From contig BSBK01001304.1 in assembly GCA_027943335.1 (NCBI GenBank), positions 685,001 to 749,000 of the forward strand: a stretch of 64,000 nucleotides of DNA, given 5' to 3'. The notes under the pieces are model-generated. The model did no database searches. It was given only the letters and a program-made list of their open reading frames with translations, and was not told the DNA's origin. Below are positions 38,118 through 49,617 of this stretch, piece by piece. This DNA comes from Chamaecyparis obtusa. Taxonomy: Eukaryota > Streptophyta > Pinopsida > Cupressales > Cupressaceae. Each line of letters opens with the position of its first letter. Within the stretch, counting starts at the first letter, position 1. The position numbers and the translations under genes were made by a program.

Positions 38118-40028
38118 TGTATTATGTTTGTTTTTCCTATGTGAAGGGACTTAGGAGAAAGGATAGATATATAGTAAATATTTTATTGTACAAATGATTA
38201 TTTATTCTTTTGTGTGTTATTATATTTTCTATGAAGCTATATTGTTTGTTTACTTGCTGGAAAATATAGGCTGTGATTTAGATTGTGAACTATGTAACTA
38301 CTCTTGCCTACTCTCTGGGAAAAAGATAGTATCATTAATTGTATGTACACAAACCTAGAGAAATAAAAAATATCCTATTATTTTTAATAATAATAAAATT
38401 CATCAACACAAGATCAAATTTATTTAAACAATAATCTTATCTATGACTATCCTAACATGATAGATATCTGCCCTCTAGATAGACCCATACTCAAATATTT
38501 ATAACTTTTTATTCAGATCAAAGTTCCTCAATCACTCCAGTGAGGATGGGCATAATTAGGTTTTGTAAAACATATCCAAAGCTCATAAAGATCCAACACT
38601 TGGTTTGAAAGTTATGGCCCCCGCACTGAGGGTCATTTTTTCTGATATTGTATTGTTCATCAATCAGTGATCTCTATTTTTAATCTCTTTTATATACCTG
38701 CATCCAAAAACTTAATAACACATACTTATATATTAATATACTTCTCTCATAATCCATAATAACCAAAGAAATTGAAGAGCCTATGTGCTCATTAAAGGTT
38801 CAAAAAAATTGATCGATTGCACCAAATTAATAACAAGGATAGTCAATGTAAATGATGACTTCCTCTGTTCAAAGCCTCATAATAAATAAAAATTGTATGG
38901 AAATGGTTAATAATAGAAACTAATATTATATAAATCCATTTAAAATCTCATTTGAATTGGAATGGAGTTTTTCTTTAAATACAAAGGGGTTGGCTATACC
39001 CTCATGGCAGAGAACACGAACGTTGTAAAGCTTTTCATTTGTATTCAAAGAAAACTTAATTTCCCTCTCTCTTCCACACACCAAACCCTCTAAAAATCTC
39101 TCCAAATTTGAGTGTTATGTGTCTATGATGTTTTGGTAAGGGTAGGAAACCTAGCTTGTCACTTAGAGTTTCCACCTAGCCTTAGAACTTTTGGGAAAGG
39201 GTTTGTAGTTTAATTTTATTTTCAATTGTTATTTGGGAAAGGTTACTCCAACCCTAGGTATGGCCTAGATATCACTTCCTTGTGGACCTTGGTGTTTATC
39301 TCCTAGCATGGGGGAGTGCACCTTTGTGGATCCACGTGGTTGGGTGGTGATTCTTTTCGAGGTATTGTTTGTGTTTGTGCTATTCATGGAGCATCAGAAG
39401 CTGTTGAAGATATTTCTCACTGTTTTTCATGTTTTAGCTTACAAAGAAAATTGCAAAAATATTGTAAAGTGTTATTCATATTCATGTAATCCTATAAGGC
39501 CTTGTATAGTAGAAGATATATTGTAAGAATTCATGTAATTGGGAAGGGTATATCTAGGAAAATTATGAGAATGAAAGTCAATATGTATTATTGTTGTTGG
39601 AAGCAAAGTGGCATGTTTCTTATTACTATTGTTCAAGAAAAGTTAGTAAAACAAATGTGTTAATTTCATATGAGAAATATTTTAACTCCTAGATAAATTC
39701 TTTTGCAAAGATTATGCTTTAAATGTTTACGAAATAAGGTTTAGGGAATATTGATGGAATCAATTTGGTTAGTAATCAAATGATAGCATTTATATTTCTC
39801 TCTAAAGAATTTCTAAGGTTATGCTTTAAGAGTTAGTACACTTAATGATCTTAAAATAATTATAAATGTACTATAAGGGAACCTTGGAAGGAATGTAAGT
39901 TAAATGATGTTTATGGATTGTTCATGCAAATCTTTTAAAGTTCAAAATTTTTCATAATTCGTTACTTAGGTTTTCTTTTCAAACGAGAATCTTTGATCTT
40001 TTTCCTAGTTCCCTTGCAGGTCATGAAA
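38118..40028 (+). repeat. 3' LTR of the non-coding element
   Basis: Direct copy of 35070-36983. Its end reads catgaaa where the 5' copy reads catgaca. No obvious polypurine tract precedes it. Confidence 0.75.
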
Positions 40029-41730
40029 ATACCCATATGATAGTTGGTCAAATGTCATATGGGAATGCACATTGTCATACGAGTCTGTGTGGAAAGTCAT
40101 TTGGAGTTTTAGGTTTTTTTAGGGGCTTTTTAAGTTGCAAAAACAAGATTCAGGCTTTATACAATTATAATATTCATGTATAAGTTTACGTACTTTAAGA
40201 TATAATTGTATAAAGGGTTTAGGTACCTTTTGAGATGATTGGGATAGGTTTCAGATTCATAGGAGTTAAGATACAACTTCTAATTTTGAGATTTCTTAAA
40301 AATTTAGACTTAGCCAAATTTCAGCCACATGAGATTTCCTTAGACTTTTGAAATAAGCTATGCAATGTTGTGTAAATGCATGTGGGAAGTTTTATGTTGT
40401 GTTTAATGAATTTTTATACGTGGTTTTGATTTTAATCTTTTGTTCATACTTGGCTTTGGTAGAGTCCATAATATAAGGTCAAAACTTGTTTGGGTAGCTT
40501 GAGTGCACTGGAGGGTTCCCTAGACCTATGAGGTGGATCTTTTTGAGATTACTTGAGGTTTTCATGGATTGTATGTGTGTGGGGTAAGGGAATAAGTACC
40601 ATAAGTGAGTGGCTCACCATAGGTGTTGGAACCCTAAAGTGGTTTCCAGATGATCCTATGGGCGGGTTTGTTAAACAGTGATAACCTTGAAAAAAATTAA
40701 CCTTGGAAGTGGGGATTTAAAAGATAATGAAAGATAATATAATAATGGCCACACAGACCTGATTGGAGTACCGGGACTAGGGATAACTACTAGGGTGGAT
40801 CCCTATTCATAAAAGGGGGGACCGGGGTTACATGGTTGCCAGGGTGGATCCCAATTTATAGGTTGTGTGATGACACTCACTTAGGAGGTATCCTAGAACC
40901 TTGACCTCTATGTTATAGTATGATGATATTTTATGTTCTTTATAGTCTTGGATTTCTTCATATTTTGAGCCTTAGAATACTTAGGTCCTTGTGAGTATCT
41001 TGGTTCTATCTACTAGCATGGGGGTTGGAACCTCATCAGTTCCACATGGTTGGGTTGAAAAAATCTTTTGAGGTCCTCTTCACGGTTAATGATTTGGATG
41101 CATTCAAATTTATGTATTGATGTAGATATTTGTATTTTATATTATTTATTTTTGAAAGGAAAGATGAAAAGATATGTTGTAATTCCTTTGGGCCATTCAT
41201 GTACTTGTTATTGTGAGATCTATTATCAGAAAGATGTAATTGAAAAGAAAAGCAATGTAAATGGGAGGGATAGTTTTAGGCTTTTGTTTCAAGGGTTTTT
41301 TTTCTTTGAAAGATCAAGTTGGAAATATATATTATGTCATGCTAAAATTATCTTTTCTATCTCTTCTTTGTTGCAATGAAAGAAAAATGTTTATTATGCT
41401 AAGTTTAAAATGTAATTTGTAATGAATAAGTTATTCGGTGTGTAGAAAAGAGAAATGAAGTTGGGATATGAAGTAAGGAATATAATTATGGATGAAATAT
41501 TATATTCTTACCCTATCTCTTAAGTTCTAAATGTGAAAGTAAAGGAAGGAAATTAAATTCAATTAGGATAAGTAATGTAGATATGTTAGTAAATGATTTC
41601 ATTAAGGGAACCTTAAGGAAAGGATATGTAAAGTAGTAATGGTGTAATAAAAAAAATAAAAAAAATTGTTAGTTGTAATTTTTGGTCTTAAGACCTGATT
41701 CCTTATGGGTTCCTTGGTGGGAAAATTACA
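40029..41730 (+). repeat. LTR-like copy B, right part
   Basis: Continues the CATATG/CATACGA phrases of copy A (33030-33090) and then runs to the terminal ATTACA. It includes 'agggtggatccc' twice (40792 and 40850) and 'ctagcatgggggttgg' (41017). The short ORF at 41068-41379 has no recognisable domain and is not supported. Confidence 0.5.
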
Positions 41731-41793
41731 CCTCAACACACACCTAATTATTCCAATGTGTCCATAGGGGTCATGGGGACTTCCTAGGGGTCC
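41731..41793. repeat. 160-bp palindromic satellite, 63-bp fragment
   Basis: Carries the right half of one monomer (attccaatgtgtccatagg to aggggtcc). It is the only piece of array left between the insertion ending at 41730 and that starting at 41794. Its last five bases GGTCC are the left TSD of the chromovirus. Confidence 0.93.
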
Positions 41794-42980
41794 TGATGCA
41801 GGAGTATCTTGGGTCTTTGAGCAATCTTGCATCAACCAAAAACATTTCCTGATTTCTATACCTATTTTCTGTTGTTTTCTTTATAATATTTGAATTTGAT
41901 GGTTTCATGTTTTGAAAATATTACATTATGTTTAGGACCTATTTGGGAACCTTCTCCTATGAACACATAAAGTTTGGATGGATTGTTTCAAAGCTACAAC
42001 TATTTTCCTTGCCGTCAGAACAATGTTTTCCTGCAGTTTTGGTGCTAATTTTTCATGTTGGCGACCTTGATCCATAAGGAATTATCCTTTGAAAAATTAA
42101 TGAGTTTTAGAGGACCTAAATTAATATCATTTCCCAAGATAAAAAACTCCAATTCATTATGAGTAAAAAGTTATGCATGTTTTGGCACGGGACCTATTTT
42201 CTGCCAGTTTTCACATCGGAGTCATTCCTACAGTTTTGGTGCTTATTGTTCTTATTGGAGACCTTGATCCATAAGTAATTATCCTTTGTGTAGTTAATGA
42301 GTTTTATAGGACCTAAATTACCATAATTTTCCAAGAGAAAAAACTCCAATTCATTATGAGTAAAAATTTATGCCCGTTTTTCCTTAGGACCTATTTCCTG
42401 CCAATTTTCGGGTGAAACATGTGGTGTTTCTTTTTTTGATGTTCCATGTGATCAAATTGGACCTTTTGACCTTAAAGTAATTTTATTGGTTCATTTTAGG
42501 ACCTAAATCCAAAGGTGCATTAATTTATATTCATTATAGCATCAGTTTTGGTTTAAATCTTGAGACTAGACCTATATTGTAATTAAATGCCTGACTAGCC
42601 AACCTGTGGCTTAGCTGGCTATATAAAGAGTTGAGACTAATGTATTAGGGCATTAAGGAGATCACAAATAGGTATATCTAGAGAGTATTATCAAGATACA
42701 TCATTGGAGATAAAGATAGGATGCAAGCTATAATTCTGATTTCATAATTCTCATTGTATAAGGCCAAAACCTAGAAGGCCTCACAGTCGGGCATGTTGCA
42801 AGAAATAATATAAATCATCTATTGTTGCTACCAATTTATTATCTCATATCCATTGTAATTTCATTTCTTTCATGTGATTTCATATTTCTTCCATTGAGTA
42901 ACTCTGAGCAGGGCTTGGTTGTTGATTCAAGTGGACTCAATTCTACTTGATTCTTCTTGTATCTAATCCCCCCTGTGTCA
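41794..42980 (+). repeat. 5' LTR of the chromovirus
   Basis: Starts TGATGCAGG and ends GTGTCA. Contains three diverged internal repeats of the type 'ccagttttggtgct...gaccttgatccataag' (about 42035-42080 and 42230-42275). Promoter box below. Confidence 0.93.
42620..42626 (+). promoter_or_regulatory. TATA box in the chromovirus LTR
   Basis: tatataa within ggctatataaagag, identical in the 3' LTR at 62240-62246. Transcription would start a few tens of bases downstream and read toward gag. Confidence 0.65.
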
Positions 42981-42982
42981 AG

Positions 42983-42993
42983 TGGTATCAGAG
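42983..42993 (+). other. primer-binding site of the chromovirus
   Basis: tggtatcagag lies two bases after the LTR end, complementary to initiator tRNA-Met, as in many plant chromoviruses. Confidence 0.85.
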
Positions 42994-43115
42994 TGAGTTC
43001 TTTCTTGTGGATTGGATCATGGAGAACCTTATTGGATTTTTTGTAGGGTGGTAGATCTTAGATCTAACCTATAACTTGTAGAAGGCTACGATCTTGCTGG
43101 AACCTAATTGTCAAG

Positions 43116-44232
43116 ATGGTTCATGGTAGAGGAAATGATAATGCTATCATGGATATGTTGAGGCAGATTGCAACTAGGCTTGAATCTATAGAGATAACCC
43201 AAAGAAGAGGAACACATCTTGAAGATGTTAGCGATGAAGAAGAAGAAGTAGCACCTAATGCTAAACCTGAATTTGAACAAGATGAGGAAAGACTTTTGAG
43301 AGTTTTGTCTAAGGCTAACTCCAGACCAGTAGTTGAAGTTGCTTGTTATGATGGAAGACTTGAGACCAATAGACTTTTGGATTGGATCTATGAGATGGAT
43401 AAATACTTTGAGTATGAAGGTACTCCTGACAATAAGAAGGTTAAGATAGTAGTCACAAAGTTGAAAGGTCATGCATCTCTTTGGTGGGATCATTTGCAAA
43501 CTGAGAGACAAAAGAGAGGAAAAGAAAAGATCAAGACATGGATGAAGATGCTTGGAAAGATGAAGAAGAAGTTTCTTCCAGCTGACTACCAAGTTAGTCT
43601 GATGAGAAAAATGCAAAATTTTTTGACAAAAGGATGAGTGTGAAGGAATATACTGAGGAATTTTACAAATTGGATATTAGATCTGGACATGTGGATGATG
43701 AAGTTGAGAAGGTGGCTAGATATTTGAATGGCCTGAGGACATCTATTCAAGATGAGATCAATTATGTGAAGATAGATAGTGTGGAAGAAGCATATCAATT
43801 TTCTTTGAAGGGAGAAGAAAGATTGACAAAAAGACATGATCAAAGACAAAGAGGAAGAGGTGGCAGATTTTAGAGAACTAGAGGTAGATCTTATGGAGAA
43901 AGTAGCAAATCTGACAATCCAGCACAATATAAAGGATGGAAAGATGAACCTGCTAAAAGAGGTAATTAGTCTAGAGGTTGCTATACTGGTTACTCTAGGA
44001 ATAACAATAATGGGAAAAGAGAAGAGAGATCTTGGTTTAAAGGTACTTGTTACAAATGTGGTGAAGGACATAGAGCTTTTGAATGTACTAACTCTGAAAA
44101 GAAGACGGGAGGTAATGGTAGAAATAATTTGGCTTATGAAGAAGTTGAGGAAATGTCTAATGAACCTGAACATGGTGAAAACTTGATGCTAAGAAGGATC
44201 TTGTGGAATGAAGAAGCTGATGAGGAACCTGT
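43116..44232 (+). pseudogene. gag: chromovirus gag, frameshifted, short zinc knuckle
   Basis: ATG at 43116 follows a 120-bp leader. The gag core is clear (YDGRLETNRLLDWI, then HASLWWDHL). A one-base shift in a T-run at about 43620-43626 moves the frame; the protein continues at 43634. Stops follow at 43871 (TAG), about 43967 (TAG) and in the gag-protease link. The knuckle CYKCGEGHRAFEC (nt 44050-44088) is CX2CX3HX4C, one residue shorter than the usual CX2CX4HX4C, so RNA binding would be impaired even without the stops. Confidence 0.88.
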
Positions 44233-44697
44233 TTTGAGGAAAAGTTTGTTCTAAACCAGATGTAAGATCACTGATAAATGTTGCAAGGTAATCATTGATA
44301 GTGGAAGTTCTGATAATTTGGCATCTGAAGAGCTGGTTAACAAGTTGCAGTTGTAGAGATTGAAACATCCAAAGCCTTACCATATTGCTTGGATCCAGAA
44401 GGAGCATAAACTACTTGTAAGTGAACAATGCCTTATTAAATTCAAAATTGGGAATTATCATGATGAAGTCTTGTGTGATATTATGCCTATGGATTATTGT
44501 CATATTCTTTTGGGTAGACCTTGGCAATATGATAGGAAAGCTTTGCATGATGGTAGATTGAATCAATATACTATTTGGATGGATGGAAAGAAACAAGTAT
44601 TATTGCCTTTAGTAGATAAGTTTGATGAAGGTCACTGTACCATAGTCAGAGTATGCTTGGTTGATGATAAAAAATTTGAAAGAGAATTGAAATAACA
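44233..44697 (+). pseudogene. chromovirus protease
   Basis: IIDSGSSDNLAS carries the catalytic D-S-G, and ILLGRPWQYDRKA is the conserved region after it. Stops at about 44252 and 44354 interrupt it. The reading frame is the same as the second half of gag. It ends at the deletion point near 44695. Confidence 0.85.
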
Positions 44698-45607
44698 AAA
44701 TAGTTGCTTTTCATTGAAGCATAAAAGTGGACAGTCAAATAAGGTTGTTGATGCCTTGAGCCAAAGAAGAAGTTTGCTGACAGAGATGAGATTTGAGGTA
44801 CTTGGTTTTGATGATTTGAAACATTTGTATAAGACTTAAATTGATTTTTTAGAGCCTTGGAAAGCTTGTAAAGAACACATAGTGAGTGATAAGTGGTCTG
44901 ATTATTTCATTCAATAAGACATGTTGTTTAAAGGAGTTTAGTTGTGCATACCTAGATGATCTATGAGAGAGAACATAATGAAGGAGAAACATAGTGGTGG
45001 ACTTGCTAGACATTTTTGGATTGATAAGACCATGAATTTGATTTTAGAAAGATACTTTTGGCCATAGATTTATAGAGATGTATAGAGAATGGTTAGAGGT
45101 TGCAGAATTTGTCAAGTAGCAAAAGGAACTAGTCAGAATTCAGGATTGTATACACCTTTTCCTATACCTGATAGACCTTGGGAAGATGTGAGTATGGAAT
45201 TTGTTCTTGGATTTCCTAGAACTCAGAGAGGTAATGATTCTATTTTGGTAGTGGTTGATATATTTTCTAAGATGGCTCATTTCATACCTTGTAAGAAGAC
45301 ATCAGATGCATTGCAAGTAGCTGAATTATTTTTCAAGGAAGTGGTAAGATTGCATGGTTTGCCTAAGTCTATTGTTTCAGACAGAGATACTAAGTTTACT
45401 AGTTATTTTTGGAGAACACTTTGGAAGAAGATGAATATTGATTTGAATTTTAGTTCTACATTTCACCCTCAGACAGATGGATAGACTGAAGTTGTGAACA
45501 CAAGTTTGGGAAACTTGTTGAGATGTTTAGTTGGAGAGAAGCCTACTAATTGGGATTTGATTTTGGCACAAGAAGAGTTTTCATATAATATTTTGGTGAA
45601 TAGAAGA
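44698..45607 (+). pseudogene. RNase H tail and integrase, left part (chromovirus)
   Basis: Directly after the protease comes KHKSGQSNKVVDALS, the last few residues of a gypsy RNase H, so RT and nearly all RNase H are missing without change of frame. Integrase follows: HHCC zinc region (H near 44986, CRICQ near 45100), core with MEFVLG (the first catalytic Asp is Glu), VSDRDTKF (Asp kept) and FHPQTDG-TE (Glu kept after a TAG at 45482). Seven further stops lie between 44838 and 45085. It is cut at 45607 by the nested element; TSD GAAGA is 45603-45607. Confidence 0.88.
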
Positions 45608-47063
45608 TGTAGACTAGGATTTGAGCATGCACCTAAACCTGTTTTGAAGGCCAAAGACAAACAAACGTCATAGCATATTATCAAATCAAATTTAATGGTA
45701 AACAAACTAAAATCAAAGCCACCTCAGTTTAAGCCTAAAATAGATGCGCCCATGCACCGTTTGATATGCTTGGATATAAATGGATGTGGGTGTGCAAACT
45801 CAAGCACTTGGAGCATGCAAATAGGATGATTTGAGGATCAAGAAGACCCAAAATGACACAAAATAGGTATGAGGAACCTATTTTGCCTCAAAGGCCTCAA
45901 GAACACACAAATATGCAAAGCTAAAAGATGAACTAAGATTGATTAAACAAGAAATGAATCTATGTTAATCCAATTAAGCTAATTTAAATGTGATTTAAGC
46001 TTGAAAATGATCTAAAATGATGAGTTTATGCTTATGCTACAATGAAAATGGCATTATAACTTTGCTATTGAGTTTGAGAGTTGAAAGATGATTTGCCTTA
46101 GGAAGTGAGGGTATTTATAGGAAAAAGGAAGGGCTTGGTTAAAAAGGATGAGTCAGAGTTAGGGCTAAGGCTAGGGTTGAGTCAAGGACAAGTTTCCTGA
46201 CAAGTGTCAAGGGAGGATTGAGTTGAAAGTTTGAGGGCATGTGCACAATTTGGTAAATGTGCCCAAGGCCAAGAGGTGGCAAGGAAGGGATAAGAAGGTC
46301 TTAAATGCATAATGAATGCATATAAGAAAGATAAGGAAGGCTTAAATGCATCCTTAAATGCATTTGCAAGAGGTGGCCAAGAGGTGGCCATCTTTTTTGA
46401 CTAAGGAGGATGACTAAGAGGAGGTTAGCATAAGTTTTGGTAAACCTTTTGCTAATGGAATGTGACAAGATTAGAAAGGGGATTAGGATTAGGATTAGGG
46501 GATTTTAGGATTAGGATGGGTGAAGAGGTTGGGTTGAGAAGTTTCTAGAAGAGTCTAGAATTCTCCTAGGTTTTATGGAATAAAAGTTTATTCATTCCAA
46601 AAGCTTAAGTTTGGGAAAATTTATTGAAATATTTTCAATAAATATGAAAATTAAATATTTAATCTTAATTAAATATTTTGAGTTGAGATTAGGGTTAGAA
46701 AAGATGGGATTAGCCTTTTAATCGAAATTAAGAAGGGATTAGAAGATTTTGGAAGAGGTTAGTGGTCTTAAGAAAATTGGCCAAGTTTTGGTCAAAAAAT
46801 AAATTAATTATTTTTTTGGGGGATTTTTGGTCAATTTATTAATTAAAATAATTAATAAATAGGGGATTAATGTTTAAATAAGATTTAAACATTTTTGGGA
46901 GGGATTTCTTAATTAAATATTTTTAATTAAGAAAAAGGGATTTAATGACATAAAAATAAATTAATTAATTAAATAATTAATTAATTAATAAATGATGATG
47001 TCATCAGAGATTTTTCAAAAAATAAAAATACTTTATTTTCTAAAAGATTTTTAGGTGTCTACA
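45608..47063 (-). repeat. 3' LTR of the nested Tat element
   Basis: TGTAGA...TCTACA. I count about 16 differences from the right copy over 1.46 kb, so the pair is about 99% identical. Contains a run of GGATTA repeats (about 46480-46520) and an AT-rich zone (46790-46995) ending in tgatgatgtcatca, which resembles a bZIP site. Confidence 0.95.
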
Positions 47064-47077
47064 TTTTGCCCCTCTTT
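47064..47077 (-). other. polypurine tract of the nested Tat element
   Basis: On the minus strand AAAGAGGGGCAAAA stands directly before the TGTAGA start of the 3' LTR. Confidence 0.85.
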
Positions 47078-48606
47078 GATGCGATGCCGCAAGTGGCATG
47101 GCTTCAAAGACAAGAAAATAAGATGCCCTAGGCTAGAATTTAGAGGAATAAGGGATTGTGCCCCCTCGAGAAAATAACACAAGGAGTAAACATTGTAGAA
47201 TTTTCTCGAAAGGAAACAAAGAAGGAACGACTGAGGAAGCAGGGGAGATAAATTACCAAGCTTCCAAGAGCAAAGATGGGTGAACGCAAGATGAGATGGA
47301 AATGCAAGATGCAAGATGCAGCTATATGTAAAGATGCAAGATTAATCTATATGATGAATGCAAGGGACCAGATAGCTCCAAGTGCAAACGGGAGTGCACA
47401 ACCTAGATTTAATATAGCTATGTTAGAGACCTGCCAAAGATACTGGGATCACGAGGCCTGTCAACAACGTCGCAAAGGACTGATGAGGACTGACGCCAAA
47501 CAAACACACAGGGTTGCCCCAACATCACACATGAAGTGCAGAGGCGACATGGTGGATCCGATGCTGAAGGAACCACAAACACACAACTGACTCACAGGCA
47601 GAAGTGAAAGATCAAAAGACCTTGCCCCAGATTATCCGCACATGCAGCACACCGTGATATAAAGAATCGTGGTGACCCTGGTGGGATAAAGAGAAGCCAA
47701 AAAGATTAACAAGACCCAAAGGACAAAAAATCCAAGATCAAAATGATAACTCCAAAAGACATCCTTTGCCAAGGAGAGAGATTAGGTTTGATTGATGGTG
47801 GGAAGATTGGTCGGACAGGAGAAATGATATATCCTCAAGGACCAGGATGGAAGATTAGGTCAGACAGGAGGAACGATATATCCTCAAGGACCCATGGGTT
47901 GGTGAGAGAATAAGTGTAGTTGTTCACTGGCAAAAAGCTGAAGTTCAAGGAATAATCAGGATGAGCAAGGATAAGTCATCAATTGATGTTGCTGAAGCAC
48001 AAGGCCTGAGTGGGACTACAAATTTTTTGAGGCTGGGGATGGGACAAGATATTTGATTAAATGCTGCTGCAGGACGGACAAAGGTTATGTACAACAAGGA
48101 GGAACGATATGCACAAGGGATATGTACAGAAGCTCAGGATTGGGGATAGGAAGATCACACTCGGCGGGACTCTCACTAGGACGGGGACAAGAAGGATAAA
48201 TATAGGGAGGAAAGCGCTGTACAGGAAAGGGAAAGGGATATGGTACAAGATATGGTACAAAGCTTTGGAATAGGATATGGATTGCAGATGGGTTGGAGGA
48301 AGATGGAAGCCGAATGCTTGGAGGATAGGGGAGATGGAACTGCTGGGAGATCTGTTATGGATGGAGGAAGAGGACAGTAGCTGAAAGGACAACTGAATAG
48401 ATAAATAGCCCAGTTTACTATGTTGGCACCTGTTTACCAGGTTTTCACCAACATACTTGTCCAAGGTGCTTGAATTGTCAAGTTTTCACCGTTTGGACGA
48501 TTATTTTCTCTTTCTCTTTTCTTTTTTTCTTTTTTTTCTTTTTTTTTTTTTTCTTTTTTTGCTTTTTTGAATGTTTTTGGATTTTCTGATATATGCAGGA
48601 TCAGGT
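47078..48606 (-). other. 3' untranslated region of the nested Tat element
   Basis: Lies between the polyprotein stop (48607) and the polypurine tract. It includes a tandem duplication of about 50 bp (47810-47895, sharing 'gatatatcctcaaggacc') and a pyrimidine-rich run on the plus strand at 48506-48565. A 135-codon hydrophobic frame (48057-48464) reads in the same direction as pol; I do not call it a gene. Confidence 0.6.
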
Positions 48607-49617
48607 TTAGGCATAGAACCTCTTCAGATGGATGATGTTGATAGGATCATTCAAGGGCTCACCTTCTGGTGTTGATAGCTGATAGGCTCCCGAGCCGAAG
48701 GATGCGGTGACAACATAGGGGCCCAACCAAGTAGGCTCAAACTTGCCTTTCTTTTCTCTATTTGCTAGGACCTTCTGATTTTCTTTAAGGACCATGTCAC
48801 CAACCTGGAATTGTCTAGGATGGACCTTTTTGTTATAACTCCTTTTGAGTCGATTTTGGTATGCCACCAGGTGATCGTAAGCTTGCTGTCTCTTTTCATC
48901 TAGCAGATCTAGCTATGTGAGCCGGGCCACACGATAGTCTTCATCAGTTGTATAGTTCTTCATGGAGACGCGCAAGGATGGGAGCTCAACCTCTATCGGT
49001 AGAACGGCTTCAGCACCATATACAAGAGAGTATGGGGTGGTGCCTGTGGGAGTGCGATAAGAAGTGCGGTAGGCCCAAAGGGCAGGATTGATTTGGAGGT
49101 GCCAGTCACGACCAGAATCATTGACAACCTTCTTGAGGATTTTCAAGATAGTTTTGTTGGTTGCCTCAGCTTGGCTGTTTCCTTGAGGGAAATATGGACT
49201 AGAGAAACAGTGATGGATGTGGAGCCTGGCACACAGATCATCCACATGCTGGTTTTCAAAAGGTGTGCCATGGTCTGTGAAAATGGTAGATGGTATGCCG
49301 AAGCGGCAAATGATATGGTAGAGGATGAACTTGGATATTTGGATGCCAGTAGTAAGGGTGAGCGGAATCGCTTCAACCCATTTGGTAAAGTACTCTATGG
49401 CTGTTATGATATACTTGTGTCCATCCTAAGAGAGGGGGGTGATCAAGCCAATGAGGTCGAGGCCCCAACATGAAAAAGGCCATGGTGGTGCAATAGGCTG
49501 TAGATCCTGTGCTGGTGCATGTATCAAATTGGCATGCTGTTGACATGGGAGACATTTCTTGACAAATTCACACGCATCATGTTCCATTGTTGGCCAATAA
49601 TATCCAACTCTAAGCAG
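48607..49617 (-). pseudogene. integrase of the nested Tat element
   Basis: Carries the CLPCQQ zinc Cys pair, WGLDLIG (Asp), TDHGTPF (Asp) and QAEATNK (Glu), so the DDE triad is kept, followed by the conserved 'VYGAEAVLPIEVE' region and the C-terminal domain ending at TAA 48607. No chromodomain. In-frame TAGs at 49426 and 48913 and one at the junction with the upstream part (49618). Confidence 0.9.

Larger units (their letters stand above)
35070..40028 (+). mobile_element. non-coding LTR element with 1.9-kb LTRs and 1.1-kb interior
   Basis: Two direct repeats of about 1.91 kb (35070-36983 and 38118-40028) differ at only a few percent of positions by eye. Directly after the first comes TGGTATCAGAGC (36988), the initiator tRNA-Met primer site, which fixes the plus orientation. 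The interior of 1.1 kb holds no open frame of note. The layout is that of a non-autonomous element that would depend on a partner. I could not find a clean TSD, so the exact ends are uncertain by some bases. Confidence 0.75.

Noticed and set aside
41068..41379. 103-codon ORF in LTR-like copy B
   Set aside because: No domain, and the same region in the related LTR at 36330-36560 is not open.
43104..44173. Minus-strand ORFs of 170 and 195 codons
   Set aside because: Antisense to the chromovirus gag, which has a clear gag core and zinc knuckle on the plus strand.
46470..46520. Telomere-like repeat
   Set aside because: The unit is GGATTA, not the plant telomere TTTAGGG, and it lies at the same place in both LTRs of the nested element.
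47276..47590. 104-codon plus-strand ORF
   Set aside because: Lies in the 3' region of the nested element, antisense to it, with no recognisable domain.
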